This document shows positions 19,677 through 28,430 of a DNA stretch of 64,000 nucleotides, piece by piece (within the stretch, counting starts at the first letter, position 1; every line of letters starts with the position of its first letter). Both the position numbers and the translations under genes were made by a program. Origin of the DNA: Rhodocyclaceae bacterium (GTDB taxonomy: Bacteria > Pseudomonadota > Gammaproteobacteria > Burkholderiales > Rhodocyclaceae); assembly GCA_004379165.1 (NCBI GenBank), contig NKXK01000029.1, positions 62,001 to 126,000 on the forward strand. Direction: 5' to 3'. The notes beneath the pieces are model-generated. The model was not told the origin of the DNA, did not search any database, and saw only the letters and a list, made by a program, of their open reading frames with translations.

Positions 19677-21908
19677 GTGGCTCGCTGGTCCGGCGTTTTC
19701 AAAAAGCACCTTACCCGCGTCGTTTTCGGCGGGCTCGGCGTTTTTCTGTTGTTCGGACACTCCGCTAAGTTATGGGATCTTCCGTTCATTACCCTGCTTG
19801 AACATCACATTTACGACAGCAAGCTGCGCAGGTTCATGCCGGAGACGGTGGATCAGCAGGTCGTCATTGTCGATATCGACGAGAAAAGCCTCGCCGAACT
19901 CGGTCGCTGGCCTTGGAACCGCAAGTTGCTGTCGGAGTTGGTCATCAGGCTGGTCGATGATTATCAGGTCAAGGTCCTTGGATTCGATGTGGTCTTTGCC
20001 GAGCCCGACGAAAGCTCGGGTCTCGGCGTGCTGGAGGAACTCGGGCGGACGCATTTTCGCAATGATTCCAACTATCATCGTGTGCTCGGAGAGTTGCGCC
20101 CGCAGCTTGATTTCGACTGCTTGTTCGCGGCCAGCCTCCAGGGCAGGCCGGTGGTGCTGGGCTATTATTTTTCCTCGTTGATTAATGCCGAAAAGTCCGG
20201 TGTCCTGCCGCCGCCGGTGTTCGGCCCCAATGTTTTCCGTGACCGGGGCAACCACCCTGTGGTCTGGGAGGGATACGGCGCCAATCTGGCGCGCTTCCAG
20301 TCTGTTGCAACCGCGGCCGGACATTTCAATCCGCTGGTTGATCCGGATGGCAGCTCCCGGCGAGTGCCCATGCTGGTCGAGTACAAGGGGGATTTCTACC
20401 AGTCGCTGTCACTGGCTGTCTTGCGGACGGCCCTAGGCCAAACTCGGCTGGAGATCGGCTCGACAGACGGGACGCGTCTCGTTAACGAGCTGACGATACG
20501 CTGGCCGGACGGGGACCTGAAAATACCTGTCGACGAGAATCTGGCTGTCGCGGTGCCCTATCGGGGCGGGGAAAGGAGTTTTCCGTATGTTTCTGCGGCC
20601 GACGTCAAAAATGGCCGGATTCCGAAGGACCAACTGGCCGGGCGTATTGTTCTCATCGGCGCCAGCGCCCCGGGCCTGAACGATCTTCGCGTGACCCCGG
20701 TGGGTGCGGCCTATCCCGGTGTCGAGGTGCATGCCAACCTGATCGCCGGCATGTTGTCCGGAACGGTGAAGCTCAGGCCGGAGTATGCAGCGGGCTTCGA
20801 CAGTGTGCAGGTTTTCCTGGTCGGCGGGATGTTGACGCTCTTGTTGCCATTGTTGTCTCCGGTTCGTGCAGCGCTGGCGACCGGGGCGGCGCTTCTGCTT
20901 GTGCTCGGTTTCAATCTCGCCAGTTGGCAGATCGGGCAGGTAATTTTGCCGGTGGCGGCGGTGATTGTGCTCATTCTGCTGCTGTTTGCCTACAACATGT
21001 CCTGGGGCTATTTTGTCGAGTCGCGCGCCAAACGGCAGTTTGCCGACCTGTTCGGGCAGTATGTCCCCTCTGCGCTGGTCGAAGAGATGGCCAAGGATCC
21101 GGAGCGCTACAGCATGGAAGGGCGTAATGGCAACCTGACCGTCCTTTTCGCAGACATCCGCGGCTTTACCTCCCTCTCCGAGGGTATGAAGCCGCAGGAA
21201 TTGGCGCGCATGATGAATGTGTATCTGGATGCCATGACGCAGGTCATTCAGTCCCGTCTGGGAACACTCGACAAGTACATTGGAGACGCCGTGATGGCTT
21301 TCTGGGGAGCCCCTGTGCCGGATCCACTGCACCCCTGCAATGCGATTCAGGCAGCGCTTGAAATGCAGCATGCGTTGCGGGGGCTGGCGCCGACTTTTGC
21401 GGCGCAGGGCTGGCCCGCGTTGCAAATCGGGATCGGCATCAACACCGGGACGATGACGGTCGGTGACATGGGGTCGACCATACGCAAGGCCTACACGGTT
21501 TTGGGTGACCCGGTCAATCTTGCCTCGCGCCTGGAGGGGATCACCAAAAATTACGGTGTCGGGATCGTTGTCGGCGAGGCGACCTGCAAGGCGGCTGGCA
21601 TGTTTGTATATCGTGAGCTGGATCGGGTACGCGTCAAAGGCAAGGAGGGTGCCGTGACGATTTTTGAGCCGCTCGGTGTCGAAAGTGAGTTGCCCAAGGA
21701 TCAGGCACGCGAATTGCGCCTCTGGAAAGAGGGGTTGCGTTTGTACCGCGCTCAGGATTGGGATCAGGCGGAGCTTCAGTTATACAATCTGCTCAAGCTA
21801 TCACCGGATTGCGCCCTGTATCAGCTTTACATTCGTCGGATCGCCGAGATGCGCAAGGTGGCATTGCCGGCTGATTGGGATGGCGTGACTGTGTTCGAGA
21901 CCAAATGA
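19677..21908 (+). CDS. CHASE2-domain class III adenylate/guanylate cyclase
   Basis: The membrane nucleotidyl cyclase has 743 residues. A signal-anchor helix is followed by a CHASE2 domain (VIVDIDEKSLAELGRWPWNR near 63-83), three helices (about 375-440) and a class III cyclase domain (about 480-660). Metal-binding Asp residues are in VLFADIRGF and YIGDAVMAFWG. Lys in LDKYIGD and Asp in YTVLGDPVNLASRLE fit ATP specificity, so cAMP is the likely product. The start is GTG 19677, five bases after the FHA stop. The next gene encodes a cyclic-nucleotide phosphodiesterase and overlaps it by four bases. Confidence 0.92.
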   Translation: MARWSGVFKKHLTRVVFGGLGVFLLFGHSAKLWDLPFITLLEHHIYDSKLRRFMPETVDQQVVIVDIDEKSLAELGRWPWNRKLLSELVIRLVDDYQVKVLGFDVVFAEPDESSGLGVLEELGRTHFRNDSNYHRVLGELRPQLDFDCLFAASLQGRPVVLGYYFSSLINAEKSGVLPPPVFGPNVFRDRGNHPVVWEGYGANLARFQSVATAAGHFNPLVDPDGSSRRVPMLVEYKGDFYQSLSLAVLRTALGQTRLEIGSTDGTRLVNELTIRWPDGDLKIPVDENLAVAVPYRGGERSFPYVSAADVKNGRIPKDQLAGRIVLIGASAPGLNDLRVTPVGAAYPGVEVHANLIAGMLSGTVKLRPEYAAGFDSVQVFLVGGMLTLLLPLLSPVRAALATGAALLLVLGFNLASWQIGQVILPVAAVIVLILLLFAYNMSWGYFVESRAKRQFADLFGQYVPSALVEEMAKDPERYSMEGRNGNLTVLFADIRGFTSLSEGMKPQELARMMNVYLDAMTQVIQSRLGTLDKYIGDAVMAFWGAPVPDPLHPCNAIQAALEMQHALRGLAPTFAAQGWPALQIGIGINTGTMTVGDMGSTIRKAYTVLGDPVNLASRLEGITKNYGVGIVVGEATCKAAGMFVYRELDRVRVKGKEGAVTIFEPLGVESELPKDQARELRLWKEGLRLYRAQDWDQAELQLYNLLKLSPDCALYQLYIRRIAEMRKVALPADWDGVTVFETK

Positions 21909-22678
21909 CGATGAAGCTTCGGGTTTTGGGTTGTAGTGGTGGTATCGGTGGTCGGCATCTGCGGACCACCTCGATGCTGCTTGACCACGATATCCTGATC
22001 GACGCCGGGACCGGTGTGGCCGATCTGCCAATCGCCGACTTGGCGGTGATCGACCACGTTTTCCTGACGCACTCGCATCTTGATCATATTACCTCGCTGC
22101 CGCTGATGATCGACACCGTTGCCGACCGCCGGACGCGGCCGTTGACGGTGTACAGCACCCCCGCAGTGCTCGCCATCCTGCGCAACCACATTTTCAACTG
22201 GGCGATCTGGCCGGATTTCTCTGAGGTGCCCAGCCCGGAGAATCCATTCCTGCGCTATCAAAACATTGCAGTTGGGGAGACGATTGCCATCGACGATCGG
22301 AGAATTACCGCGCTCCCGGCCGAACACACGGTGCCGGCCGTCGGCTATTGTCTGGATTCCGGCGCCGCCAGCCTGGTGTTTTCAGGAGATACCGGCGTCT
22401 GCGACCCGTTCTGGCGCATGGTTAACCGGATTCCCAACCTGCGGCACCTGATTATCGAATGTGCATTCTCGAATCGCGAGCAGCGGCTGGCGATTGTTTC
22501 CAAACACCTTTGTCCGGAGATGCTGGCCAACGAGTTGCAGAAACTGGAGCGTGATTGCGAAATTCACATCACGCACCTCAAGCCCGGGCAGATCGAACTG
22601 ACAATGGAAGAAATCGAGCGCTGTCTGGGTAATTTCCAGCCCCGGATGTTGCAGAACAATCAGGTTTTCGAGTTTTGA
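21905..22678 (+). CDS. Class II 3',5'-cyclic-nucleotide phosphodiesterase-like metallo-hydrolase
   Basis: The 257-residue protein has the metallo-beta-lactamase fold, with HxHxDH in LTHSHLDHITSLPL near residue 57, a downstream His in LPAEHTVPAVGY and Asp in FSGDTG. The overall pattern fits the class II cyclic-nucleotide phosphodiesterases (PDEase_II). Being coupled (ATGA overlap) to a nucleotidyl cyclase supports a role in cAMP breakdown. ATG 21911 is an alternative start. A different MBL hydrolase activity cannot be excluded. Confidence 0.82.
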   Translation: MTMKLRVLGCSGGIGGRHLRTTSMLLDHDILIDAGTGVADLPIADLAVIDHVFLTHSHLDHITSLPLMIDTVADRRTRPLTVYSTPAVLAILRNHIFNWAIWPDFSEVPSPENPFLRYQNIAVGETIAIDDRRITALPAEHTVPAVGYCLDSGAASLVFSGDTGVCDPFWRMVNRIPNLRHLIIECAFSNREQRLAIVSKHLCPEMLANELQKLERDCEIHITHLKPGQIELTMEEIERCLGNFQPRMLQNNQVFEF

Positions 22679-22680
22679 TC

Positions 22681-23736
22681 ATGCTGGCCGATGCCAATAC
22701 GTTGAGCCGTCTGGAGCCGATTCGCGGCCTTTCCCGCGTGCGGATGGATGAACTGGCGACCTTGTGCCGCCTCGATAGCTGCCCGATGGGCAGTGACCCG
22801 CTGAAATTGCTGGACGTGGCGGGGCACTTCATCTACTTGATCAGTGGCGAATTGAGGGTCGTGCTGCACGATGGCAGCATGCGGGTTCTTGTTGGCGGCT
22901 GTGATGCTGCGAGCTGGCCGATTGGCTACAAAACCGTGTTGCCGCTGTCGAGCAAGGCCATTACCGATGTCGAGATCTTGCGTATGGATTTTGACCTGCT
23001 CGATATCATGATGACCTGGGACGAATTGTCCTCGGTGGCCGAACGTACGCCCGCGCGTGAGGCGCCGGAGCAGGCCTCGTGGAGCACGATGACCGGCGCT
23101 TTCAGCGTCCAGGCACTGACCTCGTCGGCACTTGCCCAGTTGCCTCCGGCGCATATTCACAACCTTTTCCAGCGCTTTGAGCGCATCCGCGTCAAGCGGG
23201 GGCAGCCCATCATTCGAGAGGGCGATGTCGGCGATTATTTCTACCTGATCGAATCCGGGAGATGCGAGGTCAGCAAGCGGGTGGGTGGTGCCGACCTTTT
23301 GCTGGCCGAACTCAAGGCCGGCGATTCATTCGGTGAAGAGGCCCTGGTTTCGGATTCGCGGCGCAACGCCAGTGTCGTCATGAAGACGGATGGCGTCTTG
23401 CTGCGACTGGCAAAACCGGATTTCATCGCCTTGGTGCAGGCGCCGCTGCTGCATGTCATCGAGCGAGATGAGGCCGATGCCCAGATTGCCGCAGGCGCTG
23501 CCCGTTGGCTGGACGTTCGCTATCCGGCCGAATACAACGAGGATGGCTTGTCGGGCGCAATCAACCTGCCTCTGAATGAAATCCGCACTGCCTTCGATCT
23601 GCTCGACAAGCAGATGCCTTATATCGTTTATTGCCAGAGCGGCAGGCGCAGTTCAGCCGCAGCCTTCCTGCTGGCGCAGCATGGATTCAAGGCGAGCTGG
23701 CTATGCGGTGGGCTTGGCCGGCAGGAGCGTTCATGA
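22681..23736 (+). CDS. Cyclic nucleotide-binding domain protein with rhodanese domain
   Basis: The protein has 351 residues from ATG 22681 (TTG 22675 is possible). An N-terminal half resembles a degenerate cNMP barrel. A canonical cNMP-binding domain follows (about 155-260; EGDVGDYFYLIESG, then GDSFGEEALVSDSRRNASVV with the phosphate-binding Glu and Arg). The C-terminal rhodanese domain (about 270-350) has an intact active-site loop YCQSGRRSSAA. The end is short for a rhodanese domain. It is a plausible cAMP receptor for the cyclase and phosphodiesterase upstream; the sulfur-transfer partner is unknown. Confidence 0.88.
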   Translation: MLADANTLSRLEPIRGLSRVRMDELATLCRLDSCPMGSDPLKLLDVAGHFIYLISGELRVVLHDGSMRVLVGGCDAASWPIGYKTVLPLSSKAITDVEILRMDFDLLDIMMTWDELSSVAERTPAREAPEQASWSTMTGAFSVQALTSSALAQLPPAHIHNLFQRFERIRVKRGQPIIREGDVGDYFYLIESGRCEVSKRVGGADLLLAELKAGDSFGEEALVSDSRRNASVVMKTDGVLLRLAKPDFIALVQAPLLHVIERDEADAQIAAGAARWLDVRYPAEYNEDGLSGAINLPLNEIRTAFDLLDKQMPYIVYCQSGRRSSAAAFLLAQHGFKASWLCGGLGRQERS

Positions 23737-26060
23737 GTGATGTCGCCCCCCGCCAGCCGTTCCTCAAGAACCTCCAGGCTGTCACCAACAAGATCCATGC
23801 GACGAGCAATGTCGACGAGATTATGCTCGAACTGTCGCAGGATATCTGCGCCTTGTTCAATGCCGACCCGGCTGACCATCTACTCCGTCGGTGAGGATGG
23901 CTAGTCCATCGTGTCCAAGGTCAAAACCGGACTGAATTCCTTCAAGGACATCCGCCTGCCGATTTCGGAGCAGGGTATTGCTGGCTATGTTGCGGTGACG
24001 CGCAAGGCGGTCAATATTCGTGATGTCTATGATGAAGTCGCGCTGCAAGCGTATAGCCCCAACATGTGTTTCCTCGGTGAGGTGGACCACCGCACCAGTT
24101 ATCGCTCGAAACAGATGCTGCTGGTGCCCGTGCTCGGCTCTGACGCGGATTTGCTGTGTGTCGTGCAACTGATCAATCACAAGCGGGATGAGCCGTTTTC
24201 AGCCTTCCATGAGGAAGGTACTGGCGAACTGGCGCAGACCCTGGCGGTGGCCTTCAGCCAGCGCCAGAAAGCGCCCTTCGTTGCCCGCTCCAAATACGAT
24301 TACCTGATTGCTAATGGCATCATCGGTGCCTCCGAAATGGACCTTGCCCAGCGTGCTGCCCGGTACAAAGGTGTGGAACTGGAGGATGTGCTGATCCGTG
24401 ATCACAATGTGCAAGCATCAGCAATCGGCAGCGTGCTCGGGCGCTTCTTTGGCGTACCTTACGAGCCTTTCAGGCAGGAGCGGATCAAGCCGCTTGATCT
24501 GCTGCGCAATATCAAGCGCGAGTACATCGACAGCAATCACTGGCTCCCGCTTGAAGAAACCCCCGAAGGTATCGTTCTCATGGCGCCGGATCCCGAGCGC
24601 CTGAAGATGTCTCGGCTGGTCAATAACATTTTCCCCAAGCATGCCATCCAGTTTCGCGTGACCACGCAGCGTGAGTTTGCTGCTACGGAGGACCAGTTTT
24701 TTGGCGCAATTTCGGACATCGGCTCGGTGGATGACCCGCTGTCCGGCATGGGCGATACGGAAGAGGGCGATGATACCCATGACGAAGTATCTGCGGCTGC
24801 CGACAATGAACTCGTCCGTTTGGTGAACAAGATCATCGTCCTGGTCTACCAGCAAGGGGCGTCGGATATCCATGTCGAACCGCGTCCCGGCAAGGAAAAG
24901 ACCATCATTCACTTCCGCAGGGACGGTTCGCTTGTCAATTTCATCGAGATCCCCGCGTCTTACCGTTCCTCATTGATCAGGCGCCTCAAGATCATGTGCG
25001 ATGTCGATATCTCCGAGAAGCGCAAGCCTCAGGACGGCAAGATCAAGTTAAAAAAATACGGACCGCTGGACATCGAACTCCGGGTGGCGACCATTCCCGC
25101 TGCTGGTGGTGTCGAGGATGTGGTGATGCGCATTCTGGCGGCGGGGGAGCCGATCAAGCTGGATCAACTTGGCCTGTCGCCGCGTAACCATGAGAACCTG
25201 ATCAAGTGCGTCGAAAAGCCCTACGGCCTGTTCTTTGTCTGCGGTCCGACCGGTTCCGGCAAGGCGACCACGCTGCATTCCGTGTTCGGCCACCTGAATA
25301 TGCCGGATACCAAAATCTGGACGGCGGAAAATCCGGTGGAAATTACCCAGAAGGGCCTGCGCCAGGTGCAGGTCAACAAGAAGGCCGCGCTCGACTTCGC
25401 CACGTTAATGAAGGCTTTCCAGCGCGCTGATCATGACATCAACATGGTCGGCGATATGCGCGATCCGGAAACGACCGGCATCGTTATCGAGGTTTCGCTG
25501 ACTGGCCCTCTGGTTTTCGCAACCCTGCATACCAACTCGGCGCTAGAGTCGATCATTCACCTGCTCGACATGGGGATGGCCCCATTCAACTTTGCCGATG
25601 CCCTGCTTGGCATTCTCGCTCAGCGCCTGGGCAAGCGCTTGTGCAAGGATTGCAACGAAGCCTGTCACCCAGATGTCGCCGAAATCGACCAGTTGCTGCT
25701 TGAGTGCACTGATGATCTGACGCACACCGACCACTGGTTGCTTGACCCGATGGCAGCCCGCGAGGTGATTCGCTCCGACTGGCAAAGCCGCTACGCTAAG
25801 GATGGCAAGTTCACGCTCTATCAAGCCAAAGGCTGCCCGACCTGCAATGACAGCGGCTACAAGGGGCGGGTTGGTTTGCACGAACTGCTGGTTGGCTCAG
25901 ATCCAGTCAAAAAGCTGATTCAGGAAAAGGCGCGTGTCGCTGAAATTCTCGCTTGCGCCCTGAATGAAGGTATGCGCACCCTGAAGATGGACGGTATTGA
26001 GAAAATTCTGCAGGGCATTGCCGACATCAAACAGGTACGCCCCGTCTGCATATCAAATAA
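23733..26060 (+). pseudogene. GAF-domain GspE/PilB-type secretion ATPase, frameshifted and decayed
   Basis: The frame begins at 23733 (MSDVAPRQPFLKNLQAVTNK, a GAF start) and breaks at 23867-23869, where an extra C shifts it; removing it restores DRLTIYSVGEDG. A TAG at 23902-23904 then replaces an expected Gln. The rest is open: GAF, a MshE-type N domain, then the ATPase. Key residues differ from the family: Walker A reads GPTGSGKATTL (Ala for Thr), the Asp box AENPVE (Asn for Asp), Walker B MVGDMRD (Asp for Glu), and SLTGPLVFATLHTN (Pro for His). The zinc Cys pairs remain. Near the end an extra AT (26050-26053) shifts the frame past the natural TAA at 26058. Homologues power pilus or type II secretion assembly; this one is probably inactive. 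Confidence 0.8.
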
Positions 26061-26069
26061 GGAGGTTTC

Positions 26070-27668
26070 ATGGAAACCCTCGACGACCTCTTCCGGCGTC
26101 TTGAGCAACTCAACGACATCGGTGCCTCACTCTCTAACGAGCGCGACATCAACCGCCTGCTCGAAAAAATCCTGCTCGCTGCCAAGGCCATTACTGGCGC
26201 CGACGGCGGTACGCTTTACCAACTCTCCGAAGACAAGCGGCACCTGCATTTTGAAATTGTTCGTACCGACTCCCTGGGTATCGCTTTCGGTGGTACCAGC
26301 GGCCAACCGACCTCCGGTAAGTTTCCCGATCTCGATCTCTATCTTGCAGATGGTTCGGCAAACGACAACATGGTCGCCGCCTATGCTGCGCTCAACGCAA
26401 AGACTGTTAACATCCCGGATGCCTACGAGGCCGAGGGCTTCGATTTCTCCGGCACCCGAAAGTTCGACGCCCGCACCGGCTATCGCTCGCAATCCTTTCT
26501 CACCGTGCCGATGCAGAACCACGAAGGCGAGATCATCGGTGTGCTGCAGTTGATCAATTCGCTGGACCCAGCGACAGGCAAGGTCGGAGCGTTCTCTCAG
26601 GCCGATCAGCGGCTGGCTGAGTCGCTCGCGTCGCAAGCCGCGATTGCCCTGACCAACCGGCAACTGGTCGAGCAACTCGAAACGCTGTTCGAGTCCTTCA
26701 TCAAGCTCATCAACCTGGCGATTGACGAGAAGTCACCCTATACCGGCGGCCATTGCCAGCGCGTTCCCGAACTGACGATGATGCTCGCCGATGCAGTCGA
26801 TGCCACCACCGAAGGCCCGCTGGCCGATGTCAAGCTGACCGAAAAGGATCGCTACGAACTGCGTATCGCTGCCCTGATGCACGACTGCGGCAAGGTAACG
26901 ACGCCGGTGCATGTGGTCGACAAGGCCACCAAGCTGCAAACCATCTTCGACCGCATTCATCTCATCGATACGCGTTTTGAAGTCGTGCGCCGAGATGCCG
27001 AAGTTGCCATGTGGCGGGCGATCGCCGAAGGCAAGGACCGTGCATCAGCCGAAGCCGAGATTGCCCGATTTTGCCGACAAATTGAGGTTGACCGCAGCAC
27101 ATTGCGCCGGAGCAATGTCGGGAGCGAGCGCATGTCAGACGACGACGTCGCCGCCGTTCGCGCCATCGCCACACGCTATCGCTGGCAAAACCCGGAAGGA
27201 GAATGGGTTGATTTTCTCAGTGCGGAAGAACTCGAGAATCTCACCATCCGCGCCGGCACGTTGACGCAGGCCGAGCGCGAGATCATCAACTACCACATTG
27301 TCGCCACCATCAAGATGCTGGAGCAACTACCGTGGCCCAAGCATCTGAAAAACGTCCCCGAGTACGCTGGTGGCCACCACGAGCGCATGGACGGCAAGGG
27401 CTACCCGAAGGGGCTCAAGCGCGAGGAGATGAGCTGGCAGGCGCGAATGATGGGCATTGCCGATATCTTCGAAGCGCTGACCGCAAAGGATCGCCCTTAC
27501 AAGGAGCCGATGAAGCTATCCGAGGCCCTGCGGGTCATGGAGAACTTCAAGAACAACGGGCATATTGATCCGGATTTGTTCGAGATATTCCGATCACAAA
27601 CTATTTTTCTGAAATATGCAGAGGGCTTTCTTAGCGAGTCACAGCTTGACTGTGGAACTGTTGCCTGA
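26070..27668 (+). CDS. GAF-HD (HD-GYP-type) phosphohydrolase
   Basis: The 532-residue cytoplasmic protein has an N-terminal GAF domain (about 15-190) and an HD-GYP-like domain (about 225-510) with HDCGK and HHERMDGKGYPKGL. HD-GYP proteins usually hydrolyse cyclic di-GMP. The HD region is broken by an insertion of about 100 residues between HDCGK and HHE, rich in charged residues, so the activity may differ. A strong AAGGAGG site lies before the ATG. It closes the CHASE2 signalling cluster; its GAF domain resembles that of the decayed ATPase upstream. Confidence 0.88.
   Translation: METLDDLFRRLEQLNDIGASLSNERDINRLLEKILLAAKAITGADGGTLYQLSEDKRHLHFEIVRTDSLGIAFGGTSGQPTSGKFPDLDLYLADGSANDNMVAAYAALNAKTVNIPDAYEAEGFDFSGTRKFDARTGYRSQSFLTVPMQNHEGEIIGVLQLINSLDPATGKVGAFSQADQRLAESLASQAAIALTNRQLVEQLETLFESFIKLINLAIDEKSPYTGGHCQRVPELTMMLADAVDATTEGPLADVKLTEKDRYELRIAALMHDCGKVTTPVHVVDKATKLQTIFDRIHLIDTRFEVVRRDAEVAMWRAIAEGKDRASAEAEIARFCRQIEVDRSTLRRSNVGSERMSDDDVAAVRAIATRYRWQNPEGEWVDFLSAEELENLTIRAGTLTQAEREIINYHIVATIKMLEQLPWPKHLKNVPEYAGGHHERMDGKGYPKGLKREEMSWQARMMGIADIFEALTAKDRPYKEPMKLSEALRVMENFKNNGHIDPDLFEIFRSQTIFLKYAEGFLSESQLDCGTVA
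27064..27097 (-). repeat. Dispersed CTGCGGTSAAC element within the GAF-HD gene
   Basis: On the minus strand the core CTGCGGTCAAC (27097-27087) is followed 14 bases later by AAAATCGGG, the same second block as the copy at 47138-47171. It lies antisense in the non-conserved insertion of the HD domain. Confidence 0.6.
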
Positions 27669-27740
27669 CGATATTTGTATCGAGGTGCCGAAACTTGGCA
27701 TGTTTGGCCTACGTTATCTCGCTAGGAATGGGTTCTTCGG

Positions 27741-27756
27741 TGGCACATTTTCTGCT
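27741..27756 (+). promoter_or_regulatory. Sigma-54 (-24/-12) promoter of the pilin gene
   Basis: TGGCACATTTTCTGCT matches the RpoN consensus TGGCAC-N5-TTGCW, with GG and GC at the required 12-bp offset; only one T of the -12 box differs. Transcription would start near 27768, 36 bp before the pilin ATG. The sigma-54 activator PilR and its kinase PilS are encoded about 4 kb downstream. Confidence 0.82.
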
Positions 27757-27803
27757 TCATTTAGTACATGCCGACTTCTCGGTGTTCATTTTGGAGATAA
27801 TTT

Positions 27804-28172
27804 ATGAACAAGTCTCAGCAAGGTTTTACCTTGATTGAACTGATGATCGTAGTTGCGATTATCGGTATTCTGGCTGCAGTCGCCTTGCCGCAGTATCGTG
27901 ACTATACCCAGCGTTCCGCCAACGGCGCCTGCTTGGCTGAAGCTAAGTCGTACATGGGGACGGCTGTGGCCAATTTGGCAAACAATGATGCAGCGCCAGC
28001 GTACCCTGCTAATTCGATTTGTACGCCGCCTGCTGTGCCGGACGCTGCAGCCTATGCCGCAAATACCGCGATTACATTTACAACCCCGACTCGTGGAACT
28101 GCTGCTGTGCGTCAGAACGTTTCATGTGAAGCTGGCACGGGTGCTTGCAGGTTGGTCGCGGTGGGCGGGTAA
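27804..28172 (+). CDS. pilA: Type IV pilin, major-pilin type
   Basis: The pilin precursor has 122 residues: a six-residue leader, the prepilin peptidase site after Gly in [20 protein letters not shown], Phe1 and Glu5 of the mature chain, then a hydrophobic helix and a small globular domain. Four cysteines (C43, C73, C130-region pair in [10 protein letters not shown]) could form disulfides, including a C-terminal D-region-like loop. It is short for PilA/PilE. GGAG lies eight bases before ATG, a sigma-54 promoter lies upstream and a terminator follows, so it is a single-gene unit controlled by PilSR. Confidence 0.92.
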   Translation: MNKSQQGFTLIELMIVVAIIGILAAVALPQYRDYTQRSANGACLAEAKSYMGTAVANLANNDAAPAYPANSICTPPAVPDAAAYAANTAITFTTPTRGTAAVRQNVSCEAGTGACRLVAVGG

Positions 28173-28200
28173 TAAGCCTATTGTAGTAGAAAAACCAGGG

Positions 28201-28233
28201 AAAGGGCCGGGGTGACGATTCCGGCCTTTTTTC
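28201..28233 (+). terminator. Intrinsic terminator after pilA
   Basis: GGCCGG (28205-28210) pairs with CCGGCC (28221-28226), extended by flanking A/T pairs, followed by a run of six T. It lies 30 bp after the pilin stop. Confidence 0.88.
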
Positions 28234-28278
28234 TTCCGATTTTGCAGCAAGGGTCGGTATGGCAAAGGCATAAAAGAG

Positions 28279-28382
28279 TGATGACGGTCATCATCGCGAA
28301 CTTTTCAAATATTTTCTGGGGCAGTTCGCAGTTTGCGGTGCCCCAAAAAATGCATTGAAGTCGAGCTACCTACAGGAGCTCG
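28279..28382. repeat. Three inverted repeats in the pilA-PEBP gap
   Basis: The gap from 28173 to 28430 holds the pilA terminator and three further dyads. The first is a perfect TGATGAC-G-GTCATCA at 28279-28293. The second is a nested hairpin, TGGGGCA at 28317-28323 with TGCCCCA at 28339-28345, enclosing CGCA/TGCG. The third is CGAGCT at 28362-28367 with AGCTCG at 28377-28382, enclosing CCT/AGG. None has a proper U-tract. They may end the convergent PEBP transcript, bind a regulator or belong to a small RNA; I cannot decide. Confidence 0.45.
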
Positions 28383-28430
28383 CCTGGGAATGGGGTGCGG
28401 TCAGCCGCCGATGTGGCAGTTGATGTAAGT

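Noticed and set aside
23911..26553. An 880-codon open frame that would extend the GspE-like protein by about 165 residues
   Set aside because: After the natural family C-terminus the frame is out of phase, overlaps the strongly supported GAF-HD gene and encodes low-complexity Ser/Pro sequence. It is readthrough after a two-base insertion.
27804..28172. Conductive (e-pilin) interpretation of the short pilin
   Set aside because: Short length alone is not evidence; aromatic residues are few and unevenly placed, and no multihaem cytochromes are nearby.
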